A stretch of DNA of 64,000 nt from Halosimplex amylolyticum (GTDB lineage: Archaea > Halobacteriota > Halobacteria > Halobacteriales > Haloarculaceae): the NCBI RefSeq assembly GCF_051414035.1, contig NZ_JBLKNW010000001.1, forward strand, positions 1,302,001 to 1,366,000, read 5' to 3'. Numbering within the stretch: the first letter of the stretch is position 1; every line of letters begins with the position of its first letter. Below the pieces are notes generated by a model. The model made no database searches, had not been told where the DNA came from, and saw nothing but the letters and a program-made list of their open reading frames with translations. Below, in pieces: positions 17,462-26,068 of the stretch. A program made the position numbers and the translations under genes.

Positions 17462-18586
17462 TCAGACCCGATTGGACTCGATCAGGTCCCAGTCGATGTC
17501 GTAGCCCAGCCCCGGTTCGTCGGGCACCTCGATGACGCCGTCTTCGGGGACGGGGTAGTTCCGCAACCACGGTCGCGAGTGGGCCTCGAAGTCGTACTTC
17601 GGGTGGAGCAGCCCGTGTTCGAAGTAGGTCCCCGGCGTGGCCATCGAGCAGAGGTGGTGCAGTTCCGGGACGCTGTCGCCGTGGGGTTCACACTCCATGT
17701 AGAACGACTCGTACAGCGCCGCCACCTTCCGCGCCGGCGTGATGCCGCCGACGTCGAACACGCCGACGCGGCCGATATCAGCGACGCCGTGTTTCGCCCA
17801 CTCCGCGCGGGTCCTGTGTTTCCCCTCGGCCGTCTCGGGGCCCATGATCGGCACGTCGACCTCCGCGGACAGCCACTCGTAGGCGGACATCGAGTACTCG
17901 TCCATCGGCTCCTCGAACCAGCGAAAGTCCAGGTCGCCGAGCGCGTCGCCGATCCGTTTGGCTTCCGTCCGGGTGTAGTAGTGGTGCGAATCGAGCATCA
18001 GGTCGATCTCCGGGCCGACGGCCTCGCGGACGGCGCGACAGAGTTCGACGACGCGGTCGGGGTCGGCGTCGTACGGCGGCATCCACGAGTGGAACTTGAT
18101 CGCGGGGAACCCCCGGTCGACCAGATCCTCGGCGAAGTCGACGTACGCCTCGACCGTCCCGAGGCCGTCCGGGTCGTCGTCGCCGACCATCGTGCTCGCG
18201 TAGACGGGCACTTCCTCGCGGCCGCCGCCGAGCAGTTCGTAGACGGGTACGTCCGCGGCTTTCCCCGCGACGTCGTACAGCGCGCAGTCGATCGCCGCGA
18301 GCGATGCCGTGTCGAGCGTCCCCTTGTTGAGCCGCTGAGTGCGGAGGAGCTGGTTCCATAGCGGCTCGCGGTGGAGCGGATTCTCCCCGACGAGGTAGTC
18401 GGCGGCGATGTCGTTCGCGTCTTCGGACCCACCGAAACAGTAGCCGTCCGGGCCGCCCTCGACGGCAATCTTCGTGAGCGTCTTCGTCGCCTCGTGCGGT
18501 TCGCCGGGGTGGCCGTGGCCCTTCTCGTCCGCCGTCCTGTGTGACTCGTAGGTGAACCTGATCGTCTCGACGTCGGTGACGCGCAT
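17462..18586 (-). CDS. Enolase-superfamily dehydratase (3)
   Basis: This 374-residue MR/MLE-fold enzyme has the metal ligands in MLDSHHYY near residue 197, FEEPMDEYSM near 224 and GPET near 247. The position of the KxK base reads KFH (AIKFHSW near 165) and the C-terminal histidine is in CEPHGDS near 301. Loss of the second lysine and a GPET in place of GES/GER set it apart from the other copies, so it may act on a different diastereomer. Its substrate is unknown. It precedes the DgoD-like gene on the same strand by transcription order (the DgoD-like gene lies upstream, 117 bp away). Confidence 0.87.
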   Translation of the reverse strand: MRVTDVETIRFTYESHRTADEKGHGHPGEPHEATKTLTKIAVEGGPDGYCFGGSEDANDIAADYLVGENPLHREPLWNQLLRTQRLNKGTLDTASLAAIDCALYDVAGKAADVPVYELLGGGREEVPVYASTMVGDDDPDGLGTVEAYVDFAEDLVDRGFPAIKFHSWMPPYDADPDRVVELCRAVREAVGPEIDLMLDSHHYYTRTEAKRIGDALGDLDFRWFEEPMDEYSMSAYEWLSAEVDVPIMGPETAEGKHRTRAEWAKHGVADIGRVGVFDVGGITPARKVAALYESFYMECEPHGDSVPELHHLCSMATPGTYFEHGLLHPKYDFEAHSRPWLRNYPVPEDGVIEVPDEPGLGYDIDWDLIESNRV

Positions 18587-18703
18587 TCCGTGAGGGTTGA
18601 GAGCACAGTGCAATAAACGCTCGGGCGGGTCGCCGGAATCGCGGCCAGGCGGAGGGACTGGAGTGCGCATTCGCCGACTGCCTCGGCATTCGGCCCCCGG
18701 TAG

Positions 18704-19879
18704 TCAGCGTTCGCCGACGCTCCCGTCGGCCCGCCGGCCCAGGGGTCGCGTGAACGAGAGGTCGCGACCGTCCCACTCCTCGACCGCAGCCTCGTCGATC
18801 TCGACGCCGAGGCCGGGTCCCTCGGGGACGTCGATGAAGCCGTCGACCACGTCGAACATTCCGGGGTTGTCGACGTATCGGAACGCCCCCTCGACCTTGT
18901 GGAGGACCTGCTCCTGGACGAGCGCGTTCGGGACAGCGGCGTCGATCTGCAGCGAGGCGGCAGTACAGAGTGGTCCCATCGGGCAGTGGGGCGCGATGGA
19001 CACGTCGTAGGTCTCGGCCATGTCGGCGATCTTCTTCGTCTCGGTGATGCCGCCGGCGTTCGAGACGTCCGGCTGGACGACGTCGACGGCGTCGGCCTCG
19101 AAGAGCGGGCGGAAGTCCGACCGGGTGTAGAGGCGCTCGCCGGTCGCGATGGGGAGCCGCGTCGACTCGGCGATCCGGGGGAGCGCGTGGTCGTGTTCGG
19201 GCGTGACGGGCTCCTCGACGAACATCGGATCGTGCGGTTCGAGCGCGGCGGCGAGCTGGCGGGCCATCGTCTTCGAGGCGCGGCCGTGGAAGTCGACCGC
19301 GACGTCGACCTCGGGACCGACAGCCTCGCGGACAGCCCCGACGATCTCGCTCGCCGCGTCGACGCTCGCCGGCGAGTCGACGAGTTCGAGACCCGGTGTC
19401 GGGACGAGCTTCAGCGCCCGGAAGCCGTCGGCGACGTGTTCCTCGGCCTCGCGCCCCGCGGCCGCCGCGGGGTCGTCGGCCTCGTCGACACCGGGGACCG
19501 AGACGTGCTGATAGGCGCGGACGCGGTCGCGAGCAGGCCCGCCGAGCAGTTCGTACACCGGCGCGCCGAAGCGCTTGCCCTTCAGGTCCCACAGCGCCTG
19601 GTCGATGCCGGCGATGGCGCTCATGTGTATCGGTCCGCCGCGGTAGAAGCTGCTCCGGTACATCGCTTGCCAGTGGTCCTCGATGCGCCGCGGATCCTCG
19701 CCGAGGACGTACTTCTCCATCATCTGGTCGACCGCCGCGGGCGTCGCCGAGGGCGCCTCGCCCTGGTAGTGCCACTTGGCGTACGGTTCGCCCCAGCCGA
19801 CGGATCCGTCGCTGGTCTCCAGTTTCAGGAACTGCCAGCGCGGCGGCACTTCGTACAGCTCGTAGTCGGTGACACGCAT
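18704..19879 (-). CDS. dgoD: D-galactonate dehydratase family protein
   Basis: The 391-residue protein follows E. coli DgoD almost block by block: the PPRWQFLKLET start, VGWGEPYAKW, MYRSSFYRGGPIHMSAIAGIDQALWDLKG, the catalytic histidine and aspartate in DFHGR near residue 196, VEEPV near 222, GERLYTRSDF near 249, QPDVSNAGGITE, and the second histidine in APHCPMGP near 298. DgoD converts D-galactonate to 2-keto-3-deoxygalactonate. Family members with other hexonate specificity exist, so the substrate is likely but not proved. The gene is divergent from the large unknown enzyme gene at 19987. Confidence 0.9.
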   Translation of the reverse strand: MRVTDYELYEVPPRWQFLKLETSDGSVGWGEPYAKWHYQGEAPSATPAAVDQMMEKYVLGEDPRRIEDHWQAMYRSSFYRGGPIHMSAIAGIDQALWDLKGKRFGAPVYELLGGPARDRVRAYQHVSVPGVDEADDPAAAAGREAEEHVADGFRALKLVPTPGLELVDSPASVDAASEIVGAVREAVGPEVDVAVDFHGRASKTMARQLAAALEPHDPMFVEEPVTPEHDHALPRIAESTRLPIATGERLYTRSDFRPLFEADAVDVVQPDVSNAGGITETKKIADMAETYDVSIAPHCPMGPLCTAASLQIDAAVPNALVQEQVLHKVEGAFRYVDNPGMFDVVDGFIDVPEGPGLGVEIDEAAVEEWDGRDLSFTRPLGRRADGSVGER

Positions 19880-19986
19880 CGGCCTGACTCTCTCCCGGGG
19901 AGGTGGTGAATCTTCGGGCGCCAGCACAACCGGTCCAGCCCGCCACGACCCAAATGTTCATCACCGCGTGGGACCGTGACTCCGGT

Positions 19987-21891
19987 ATGTTCGAGCTAGC
20001 GGCGCGTCGCTCGGTCGCCGACCCACCGGACTGGGCGATGCGCCAGCGAGCGCTGTTCGACCTGTTCGAGAGCGCGGTCGACGAGTTCGTCGCGGACTAC
20101 CTCGACGACGACGGCGAACCGTTCTGGCCGCCCGAGGACCACGTCGGCGTCGACGGATACGACGACGTCGTCGAGGGCTTTTACAACTGGCCGCTCGTCT
20201 ACGCCATGGGTGGCGACGAGTCCCTCCTCGAACACGCCCGAGACGCCTACGAGGGCGCGCTAAACCGGTTCGAGCGGACGGACACGCCCCACGGCCACCC
20301 GATGGTCGTCGACGAGTTCGAGCAGTGCCGCGACTGGTTCCACCTCGGCGAGGGCAACCTCTACACCTACAACATGGGCCTGGCGGCGCCGGACGACGAC
20401 GTCGTCCGCGAGCGCGCGACGAAGTTCGCCGACATGTACCTCGGGGACTCCGACCTGGACAACTACGATCCCGACGAGCGCCTCGTCCGCGCGCCGATGA
20501 CCGGCAGCGCGGGGCCGGAGTACAGCGACCTCTCGGCGTTCGGCGCCCAGTCGACCTTCGGCGGGTACGGTGCCGACTACCGCTGGGCGAGCCACGGCCT
20601 CCCCTGGCGGGACCTGGAGTTCGACAACGCGACCGAGCTTCTGGATCCCGACAACGAGGAGCGCCTCTTCGAGATCTACGACGAGCGGTGTTCGAAGGGC
20701 GACGTCCCGCTGAACCTCGCCATCTCCAGCTTGATGACCAACGCGTACCTCCACACCGGCGACGAGGACTACCGGGAGTGGGTCACGGAGTACCTCGACG
20801 CCTGGCGCGACCGCGTCGAGCGAAACGACGGGATCATCCCCGACAACGTCGGGCTCTCCGGCGAGATCGGCGAGTACACGAACGGCGAGTGGTACGGCGG
20901 CATGTACGGCTGGTCGTGGGGCGGCTGGCACTACGTCGGCGTCGGGACGACCACCGCGGCCGAGAACGCGACCCTCCTGACGGGCGACCGCGACCATCTC
21001 GACTTCCACCGCCAGCAGCTCGACACCCTGATCGACAACGGGATCGAGCGGGGCGACACGCTCTACGTCCCGCACAAGTACGGCGGCGAGGGCGACTATC
21101 ACTACAACGGGTCGGGACTGCGCGAGGACGACGGCGAGATCACGTGGCGCGACGGCTGGTACGAGTTCAAGTCCCACCGCGACGACCCGTACCTCTTCCA
21201 CCTCTGGTACATGTCCCTGGACGAGGCCGACCGCGAGCGCGTCGAGCGGCTGCGCGACTGGGGGTCCCGCGAGTGGAAACAGGTCGACATGCGCCCCTCC
21301 TCGAAACACGGCGCCGGTAACGAGTGGCCCTGGCTCGCCTACCTGGAGGGGGAGTTCCCCGAGTTCCCCGAGCGCGTCCTGAAGGCCAACCGGACCCACG
21401 CTCAGGAACTGCTCGACGTGATGCGCGAGGAGGGCCGCGAACCCGACGTGCTCAACGAGGACTACCTCCGCGACCGCAACCCCGTCTTCCACCGCGGCCT
21501 GCTCAACCTCACGATGGGCGCCCCCCAGCCCGTCTACTACGGCGGGATGGTGATGGCGCAGGTCCGCCACTTCGACCCCGAGCGCGAGCGGCCCGGGCTC
21601 CCCGAGGGCGTCAGCGCGCTCGTCGAAAGGATCGACTCGGATGGTCTCGACCTGACGCTCGTCAACGGCGGGAGCCGGGACCGCGAGGTCATCACCCAGG
21701 CCGGCGCCTACGGCGAGCACGCGTTCACCGGGATCGAGTCAGACGGCGAGCCGGTGGACGTGAGCAGCGACCGCGACGGATCGGGATCGGACGCGCTCCG
21801 CGTCTCGCTGCCGAGCGGGACGCGCGTGTCGCTGTCGGCCGGGATGGATCGGTTCGTCGACGACCCCAGTTACGCGTTCCCCTGGGACTGA
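19987..21891 (+). CDS. Uncharacterised 634-residue protein, possible all-alpha toroid glycosidase or lyase
   Basis: The protein is large, acidic and soluble, without a signal peptide. It is rich in Trp, Tyr and Gly, with segments typical of (alpha/alpha) toroid carbohydrate enzymes: FYNWPLVYAMGG, WYGGMYGWSWGGWHYVG, AENATLLTGDRDHLDFH and AGNEWPWLAYLEG. The last 80 residues look like a small beta-sandwich (LVERIDSDGLDLTLVNGG). I do not recognise a named family. Its position in a pectin island, without an identified unsaturated-uronide hydrolase elsewhere, makes an intracellular oligouronide-processing role reasonable. The ATG at 19987 is used, and one at 19954 is also possible. Confidence 0.75.
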   Translation: MFELAARRSVADPPDWAMRQRALFDLFESAVDEFVADYLDDDGEPFWPPEDHVGVDGYDDVVEGFYNWPLVYAMGGDESLLEHARDAYEGALNRFERTDTPHGHPMVVDEFEQCRDWFHLGEGNLYTYNMGLAAPDDDVVRERATKFADMYLGDSDLDNYDPDERLVRAPMTGSAGPEYSDLSAFGAQSTFGGYGADYRWASHGLPWRDLEFDNATELLDPDNEERLFEIYDERCSKGDVPLNLAISSLMTNAYLHTGDEDYREWVTEYLDAWRDRVERNDGIIPDNVGLSGEIGEYTNGEWYGGMYGWSWGGWHYVGVGTTTAAENATLLTGDRDHLDFHRQQLDTLIDNGIERGDTLYVPHKYGGEGDYHYNGSGLREDDGEITWRDGWYEFKSHRDDPYLFHLWYMSLDEADRERVERLRDWGSREWKQVDMRPSSKHGAGNEWPWLAYLEGEFPEFPERVLKANRTHAQELLDVMREEGREPDVLNEDYLRDRNPVFHRGLLNLTMGAPQPVYYGGMVMAQVRHFDPERERPGLPEGVSALVERIDSDGLDLTLVNGGSRDREVITQAGAYGEHAFTGIESDGEPVDVSSDRDGSGSDALRVSLPSGTRVSLSAGMDRFVDDPSYAFPWD

Positions 21892-21927
21892 ACCGGCGAA
21901 CGGCGCGAGAAAGAGTCGTTTCCGTCG

Positions 21928-22701
21928 CTACGCGAACTTCGTGTTGAGTTCGATGACGTTGGCGGCCCGCTGGACCTGGTCCGAGAGTTCGTCGTGGATG
22001 CGGTCGACGGTGAACCGGCTGGAGGGGCCAGTGATGCTCACGGCGCCCAGGACGGTCTCCTCGTTTTTGACCGGTGCGGCCACGCAGCGCAGGCCCTCGA
22101 AGTTCTCCTCGTCGTCGATGCCGTAGCCCCGCTCGCGGATGGCCTCCAGATCCTCGTAGAGCTCTTCGGCGCTCGTGATCGTCATCGGCGTCAGCGCCTC
22201 GTAGGCCTGCGCCTGGACGATCTCCTCGGTGCGGTCCTCGGGGAGGTACGCGAGGATCGTCTTGCCGAGCGACGTGGAGTACATCGGCTGCTGGGTGCCG
22301 ACGCGCGAGGCTGTCTCGACGCCGCGCTCGCCGGTCGTCTTGTAGAGATAGGAGACCTTGCCGTGCTCCTCGATCCCGAACTGGGCGATCTCGCCGGTCT
22401 CTTCGGCCAGCGTGTCGACCTCGCTACGGATCACGTCGTAGTTGCCCACCTGGTCCCGGACGTGGGTCGCCATGTCGAGGATGCGGAGGCTCAGGCGGTA
22501 GCCGTCGCCTTCGCGGACGAGAATCTCGCGGTCTTCGAGCGTCCGCAGGTGACTGTGGATCGTGCTCTTCGAGTGGTCGAGTTCCTCGGCCAGTTCCGTC
22601 ACACCCGCTCCACCCTTCTCCTGGAGAACGTCGATGATGTTGAACGCTATCTCCACCGAACGGATGGTGCGTCCCCGGTCGCCGCGCGCCGCATTTGCCA
22701 T
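21928..22701 (-). CDS. IclR-family transcriptional regulator
   Basis: The 257-residue protein has an N-terminal winged helix (VTELAEELDHSKSTIHSHLRTL, about residues 33-60) and the C-terminal IclR ligand-binding domain, with conserved stretches near YSTSLGKTILAYLPED and FEGLRCVAAPV. IclR proteins bind small acids or sugars and act as local repressors or activators. In this island a sugar-acid effector is likely. Its promoter has a TATA-like TTTAAG (22726-22731, minus strand) 28 bp upstream of the ATG, and a GTTC-N9-GAAC palindrome abuts it, which suggests autoregulation. Confidence 0.95.
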   Translation of the reverse strand: MANAARGDRGRTIRSVEIAFNIIDVLQEKGGAGVTELAEELDHSKSTIHSHLRTLEDREILVREGDGYRLSLRILDMATHVRDQVGNYDVIRSEVDTLAEETGEIAQFGIEEHGKVSYLYKTTGERGVETASRVGTQQPMYSTSLGKTILAYLPEDRTEEIVQAQAYEALTPMTITSAEELYEDLEAIRERGYGIDDEENFEGLRCVAAPVKNEETVLGAVSITGPSSRFTVDRIHDELSDQVQRAANVIELNTKFA

Positions 22702-22733
22702 ACTCTCACATAGGAACCAGGAGGGACTTAAAC

Positions 22734-22751
22734 TGTTCGCCTCTGGGGAAC
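22734..22751. promoter_or_regulatory. Palindromic operator candidate at the iclR promoter (site 3)
   Basis: TGTTCGCCTCTGGGGAAC matches TGTTCnCnnnnnGGGAAC and lies directly upstream of the TATA-like element of the IclR gene. The same spacing and flanking GG are found at 13180 and 13319. Confidence 0.5.
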
Positions 22752-22758
22752 TGCGTGA

Positions 22759-23793
22759 TCAGTTCGCAAGCAGGGGGTGAAGCTCGTCGGCCAGGTGCTC
22801 CGCCATCGTCGTCATGGCGCCGTCGCCGGGGTGGACGAGGTCGGTCGTGAGGCCGTCGATAGCGGGGAGCAACTCGGGGCCTTCGAGGAGGTGGACGTTG
22901 TCGTGAGGCGACTCGGCGACGACCTCGCGGAGTTCCTCACGAAATCGTTCGCATTCGTCTGCCTCCCCGTGGCCCTCGACCACGTCGTAGGAGCTCCGGA
23001 AGATGGTGATGCAAGCGACGGGCTTTTCCGGGTGAGCGCTCGCGACGGTGTCGACGAAGTGCTCGGCGCGCTCGCGGAACGTCTCGGCGGAGAACGTCCC
23101 GACCATGTTCACCGAGAGCGACAGGGTGGCCACGTCCCAGTCGTCCCGGTCCGCGATGTGGTCGGCCATCGCCTCGTCGCAGTAGGCGGTGCCGCACGAA
23201 CCCAGGTTGATCAGGTCCGCGTCGAGTCGGCGGGCGGTCTGGCTCACGTACGTCAGGTGTTCGCCCAGGGGCGCCTCTCCCTCGGTGATCGACGTGCCGT
23301 ACGCGAGATACCGGCGGTCGGGGAGTTCGTCCTCGGTCGGCGGGCGGCGCTCGCCCGACGCACCGTGGTACAGCGTGTACCCGCCGCGGTGTTCGCCCGG
23401 GAGACAGACGCGGCAGACGCGCGGGTCGAACGCCAGGTCCTCGACCGCGGATTCCTTCAGCCGTGTCAGCTTCTCGGGCATCGAGACCGACACCGTGGTG
23501 GGCTCGGGACCGATCTCGAACTCGTCGTAGCCCTGGATCGGCCCCCAGAACACGCGCACGGTCCCGGTGTCGGCGCTTCCGCCTGGACGGATCGAGAGCG
23601 TGAGTTCCACTGCCTCGCCGTCGTCGGGAACGAACCGGAGCTCGACGCCGGCCGGGTGGCGCATCCGCGACTGGGCGCCCTCGTTGAGGCCGTCTCTGAC
23701 CGTCTCGGGGACGCGCTGGATCAACCGTCCGTCGCCGTCCTCGGCCGGGCGGAGCTCGCCCACGTTGTGGAACTGCATCCCGTCTACGTGCAT
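22759..23793 (-). CDS. SGNH/GDSL-type hydrolase
   Basis: The 344-residue product has an N-terminal beta-sandwich (about residues 1-150) and a C-terminal SGNH domain. Visible catalytic blocks are the nucleophile serine in YGTSITEG near residue 164, the glycine block NLGSCGTAYC, the N block LSLSVNM, and the Asp/His pair in DLVHPGD near 320. This two-domain form occurs in carbohydrate esterases that remove acetyl groups from plant polysaccharides. No signal peptide is present, so it should act on imported acetylated oligosaccharides. It is divergent from the alpha/beta hydrolase gene. Confidence 0.88.
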   Translation of the reverse strand: MHVDGMQFHNVGELRPAEDGDGRLIQRVPETVRDGLNEGAQSRMRHPAGVELRFVPDDGEAVELTLSIRPGGSADTGTVRVFWGPIQGYDEFEIGPEPTTVSVSMPEKLTRLKESAVEDLAFDPRVCRVCLPGEHRGGYTLYHGASGERRPPTEDELPDRRYLAYGTSITEGEAPLGEHLTYVSQTARRLDADLINLGSCGTAYCDEAMADHIADRDDWDVATLSLSVNMVGTFSAETFRERAEHFVDTVASAHPEKPVACITIFRSSYDVVEGHGEADECERFREELREVVAESPHDNVHLLEGPELLPAIDGLTTDLVHPGDGAMTTMAEHLADELHPLLAN

Positions 23794-23965
23794 AGTTCGA
23801 CCCGGGTTCCCGGCTGCTTTAATGTACGGACTTCGGCGGAACCAGCCGGAGGGACGGAGGGTCGTCGTCGCGACCGAATCGGGACCGACGGCGCGTCGAG
23901 GTCCGAAACGGATCCGCCGGCGGAGAGCGGGTTTTATCTCGCTTCCCGTACCACGGGGAGACACG

Positions 23966-25003
23966 ATGGACGACCCGCAGTTCGACCCGGACGCGTGGAC
24001 GGCGCGGCTCTTCCGCGATCACGAGCGCCGGCACGCCTACGACGGGGAGTCCGGCGACGCGCTCCGCTCCTGGCAGGCGGCGTTCCGGGAGGACCTTCGG
24101 TCGGTCCTGGGCCAGGACGTGATTGCGGACGCCGGCGTCCCGTCGCTCGCGCCGGCCCGGACCGACAGCGAGTCGCTCGACGGCTACGAGCGCCAGCGGT
24201 GGACGATACAGACCGAGACCGGATTGCGACTCCCCTTTTACCTCCTCTTGCCCGACGACCCCGACCCGCCGTATCCCACCGTCATCGTCGCTCACGGCCA
24301 CGGTGATGGTGCGAAAGAACTCGCGGTCGGCCGCGCCGAGACCGACGAGCAGTGGCGACAGATCGAAGCGGACGAGCGTGACATCGCCGTCCAGGCGGTC
24401 GAACGGGGATACGCGGCGCTCGCCCCGGACATGCGTGGCATGGGCGAGCTGACCAACCCCGCCGACGAGGAGCGCGGCTACCGCACCTGTCACACCATGC
24501 AGTTACACGCGCAACTGTTCGGTCGCTCGCTCGTCGGCGACCGCGTCTGGGACGTGACTCGCCTGATCGACTTCGTCGAGGACCGTGACGACCTGGACGA
24601 CGGCCGGATCGGGCTCACCGGCCATTCGGGCGGCGGGGCCGTCACCCTGTTCGCGGCGGCGATCGACGACCGCATCGACGTCGCCGCGCCGTCGTCGTAC
24701 TTCTGCACGTTCGAGGACTCCATCGCGTCGGTCGACCACTGCGAGTGTAACTACCTCCCCGGCGTGCTCGGACTCGGGGAGATGTGGGACGTCGCCGGCC
24801 TCGTCGCGCCGCGGCCGTTCGTCGCCGTCGCCGGGCGCGAGGACGACATCTTCCCCGTCGACGGCGTCTTCCGCGCCTTCGACCGTCTGACGGAGATCTA
24901 CGAGGCCGCTGGCGCGCTGGACCGGTGCGAACTCGTCGTCGGTCCGGAAGGGCACCGCTACTACGCCGACGGCGTCTGGCCCTTCGTGTCCCAGCACCTC
25001 TGA
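23966..25003 (+). CDS. Alpha/beta hydrolase, acetyl-xylan-esterase/dienelactone-hydrolase-like
   Basis: This 345-residue cytoplasmic hydrolase has the oxyanion segment VIVAHGHGDG near residue 110, the nucleophile in GHSGGG near 220, the acid in AGREDDIFP near 291 and the histidine in EGHRYY near 329. It belongs to the large group of prolyl-oligopeptidase/acetyl-xylan-esterase-like serine hydrolases. Its neighbours suggest removal of ester groups from imported sugar oligomers. A TTTTATC box at about 23931-23937 lies about 30 bp upstream of the ATG. Confidence 0.85.
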   Translation: MDDPQFDPDAWTARLFRDHERRHAYDGESGDALRSWQAAFREDLRSVLGQDVIADAGVPSLAPARTDSESLDGYERQRWTIQTETGLRLPFYLLLPDDPDPPYPTVIVAHGHGDGAKELAVGRAETDEQWRQIEADERDIAVQAVERGYAALAPDMRGMGELTNPADEERGYRTCHTMQLHAQLFGRSLVGDRVWDVTRLIDFVEDRDDLDDGRIGLTGHSGGGAVTLFAAAIDDRIDVAAPSSYFCTFEDSIASVDHCECNYLPGVLGLGEMWDVAGLVAPRPFVAVAGREDDIFPVDGVFRAFDRLTEIYEAAGALDRCELVVGPEGHRYYADGVWPFVSQHL

Positions 25004-25081
25004 GTGCCGACGCTCGGCCCGCGCGCGCCGACCTCTCGTAAGAAGTATGTAGGGGCCAACCCCAGAAGCGATCGAACCACG

Positions 25082-26068
25082 ATGAAATTCGGTATTTTCC
25101 CGATAGAGGGCGGTGACACCTGGGAGGGTGTCGTCGAGCAGTGCCAGGTCGCCGAGGACGTCGGTTTCGAAACCTGCTGGGTCAACGACCACCAGGCCAC
25201 CGAGGGCGACAACTACTGGCCGTCGCCGCTGACGCGACTGACGAGCATCGCTCAGGGCACCGAAGAACTGGAATTAGTGACGTCGGTGCTGATCCTGCCG
25301 CTGTACCACCCGCTGCACGTCGCCCAGCGCGCGGCGATGCTCGACAACATCTCCGGCGGTCGCCTGACCCTGGGGGTCGGCCTCGGGTACGTCGAAGAGG
25401 AGTTCGAGGCCTTCGGCGTGCCGATGGACGAGCGCGCCGGCCGGATGATCGAGGGCATCCAGTTCATCGACGAGTTCCTCTCGTCGGAAGAGCCTATCAG
25501 CTACGAGTGTCCGTTCTTCGAGGTCGAAGACTGGCAACCGCTCCCCAAGACGATCCAGGAGCCGCGCCCCTCGCTGTGGATCGGCGGGTGGGGGCCCAAG
25601 CAGATTCGTCGCTCCGTGCAGTTCTCCGACGCCTGGGTCCCGGGCGTCGTCGCGGACCTCGGCATCGTCGAGGACCGCAAGAACCAGCAGCGCGAGCACG
25701 TCGAGGAGACCGACCAGGACTGGGAGTCGATGGACCACCCGCTGATGCGCGAGGCGGTCATCGCCGAAACTGAAGAAGAAGTCATGGAGCGCAAGGAGTA
25801 CCTCCACACCACCTACGTCGACGAGTACGGTGGCGAGTTCTCCCACCCGCTGATGAACGCCGACTCGGTCGAGGACTTCGAGGAACTGGCCGACGACCGC
25901 TTCATCTACGGCACGCCCGAGCAGATCGTCGAGCAGATCGAAGCCATGCAAGAGCGCTTCGAACTAAACCAGCTCGCCCTGCGATTCCACCACTCCGGCA
26001 TGCCCAAAGACCTCGTCGAAGACCAGATCCGCCTCTTCGGCGACGAAGTCATCCCCGAGTTCAACTGA
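25082..26068 (+). CDS. LLM-class flavin-dependent oxidoreductase
   Basis: The 328-residue protein has the bacterial-luciferase-like TIM barrel: KFGIFPIEGG at the N-terminus, WVNDHQATEGDNYWPSPLTRLTSIAQ, LVTSVLILPLYHPLHVAQ, the GGRLTLGVGLGY segment near residue 97, and IGGWGPKQIRRSVQFSDAW. Such enzymes use FMN or F420. Haloarchaea make F420, but the cofactor cannot be read from the sequence. It is the last gene of the island on this strand, and its substrate is unknown. Confidence 0.88.
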   Translation: MKFGIFPIEGGDTWEGVVEQCQVAEDVGFETCWVNDHQATEGDNYWPSPLTRLTSIAQGTEELELVTSVLILPLYHPLHVAQRAAMLDNISGGRLTLGVGLGYVEEEFEAFGVPMDERAGRMIEGIQFIDEFLSSEEPISYECPFFEVEDWQPLPKTIQEPRPSLWIGGWGPKQIRRSVQFSDAWVPGVVADLGIVEDRKNQQREHVEETDQDWESMDHPLMREAVIAETEEEVMERKEYLHTTYVDEYGGEFSHPLMNADSVEDFEELADDRFIYGTPEQIVEQIEAMQERFELNQLALRFHHSGMPKDLVEDQIRLFGDEVIPEFN

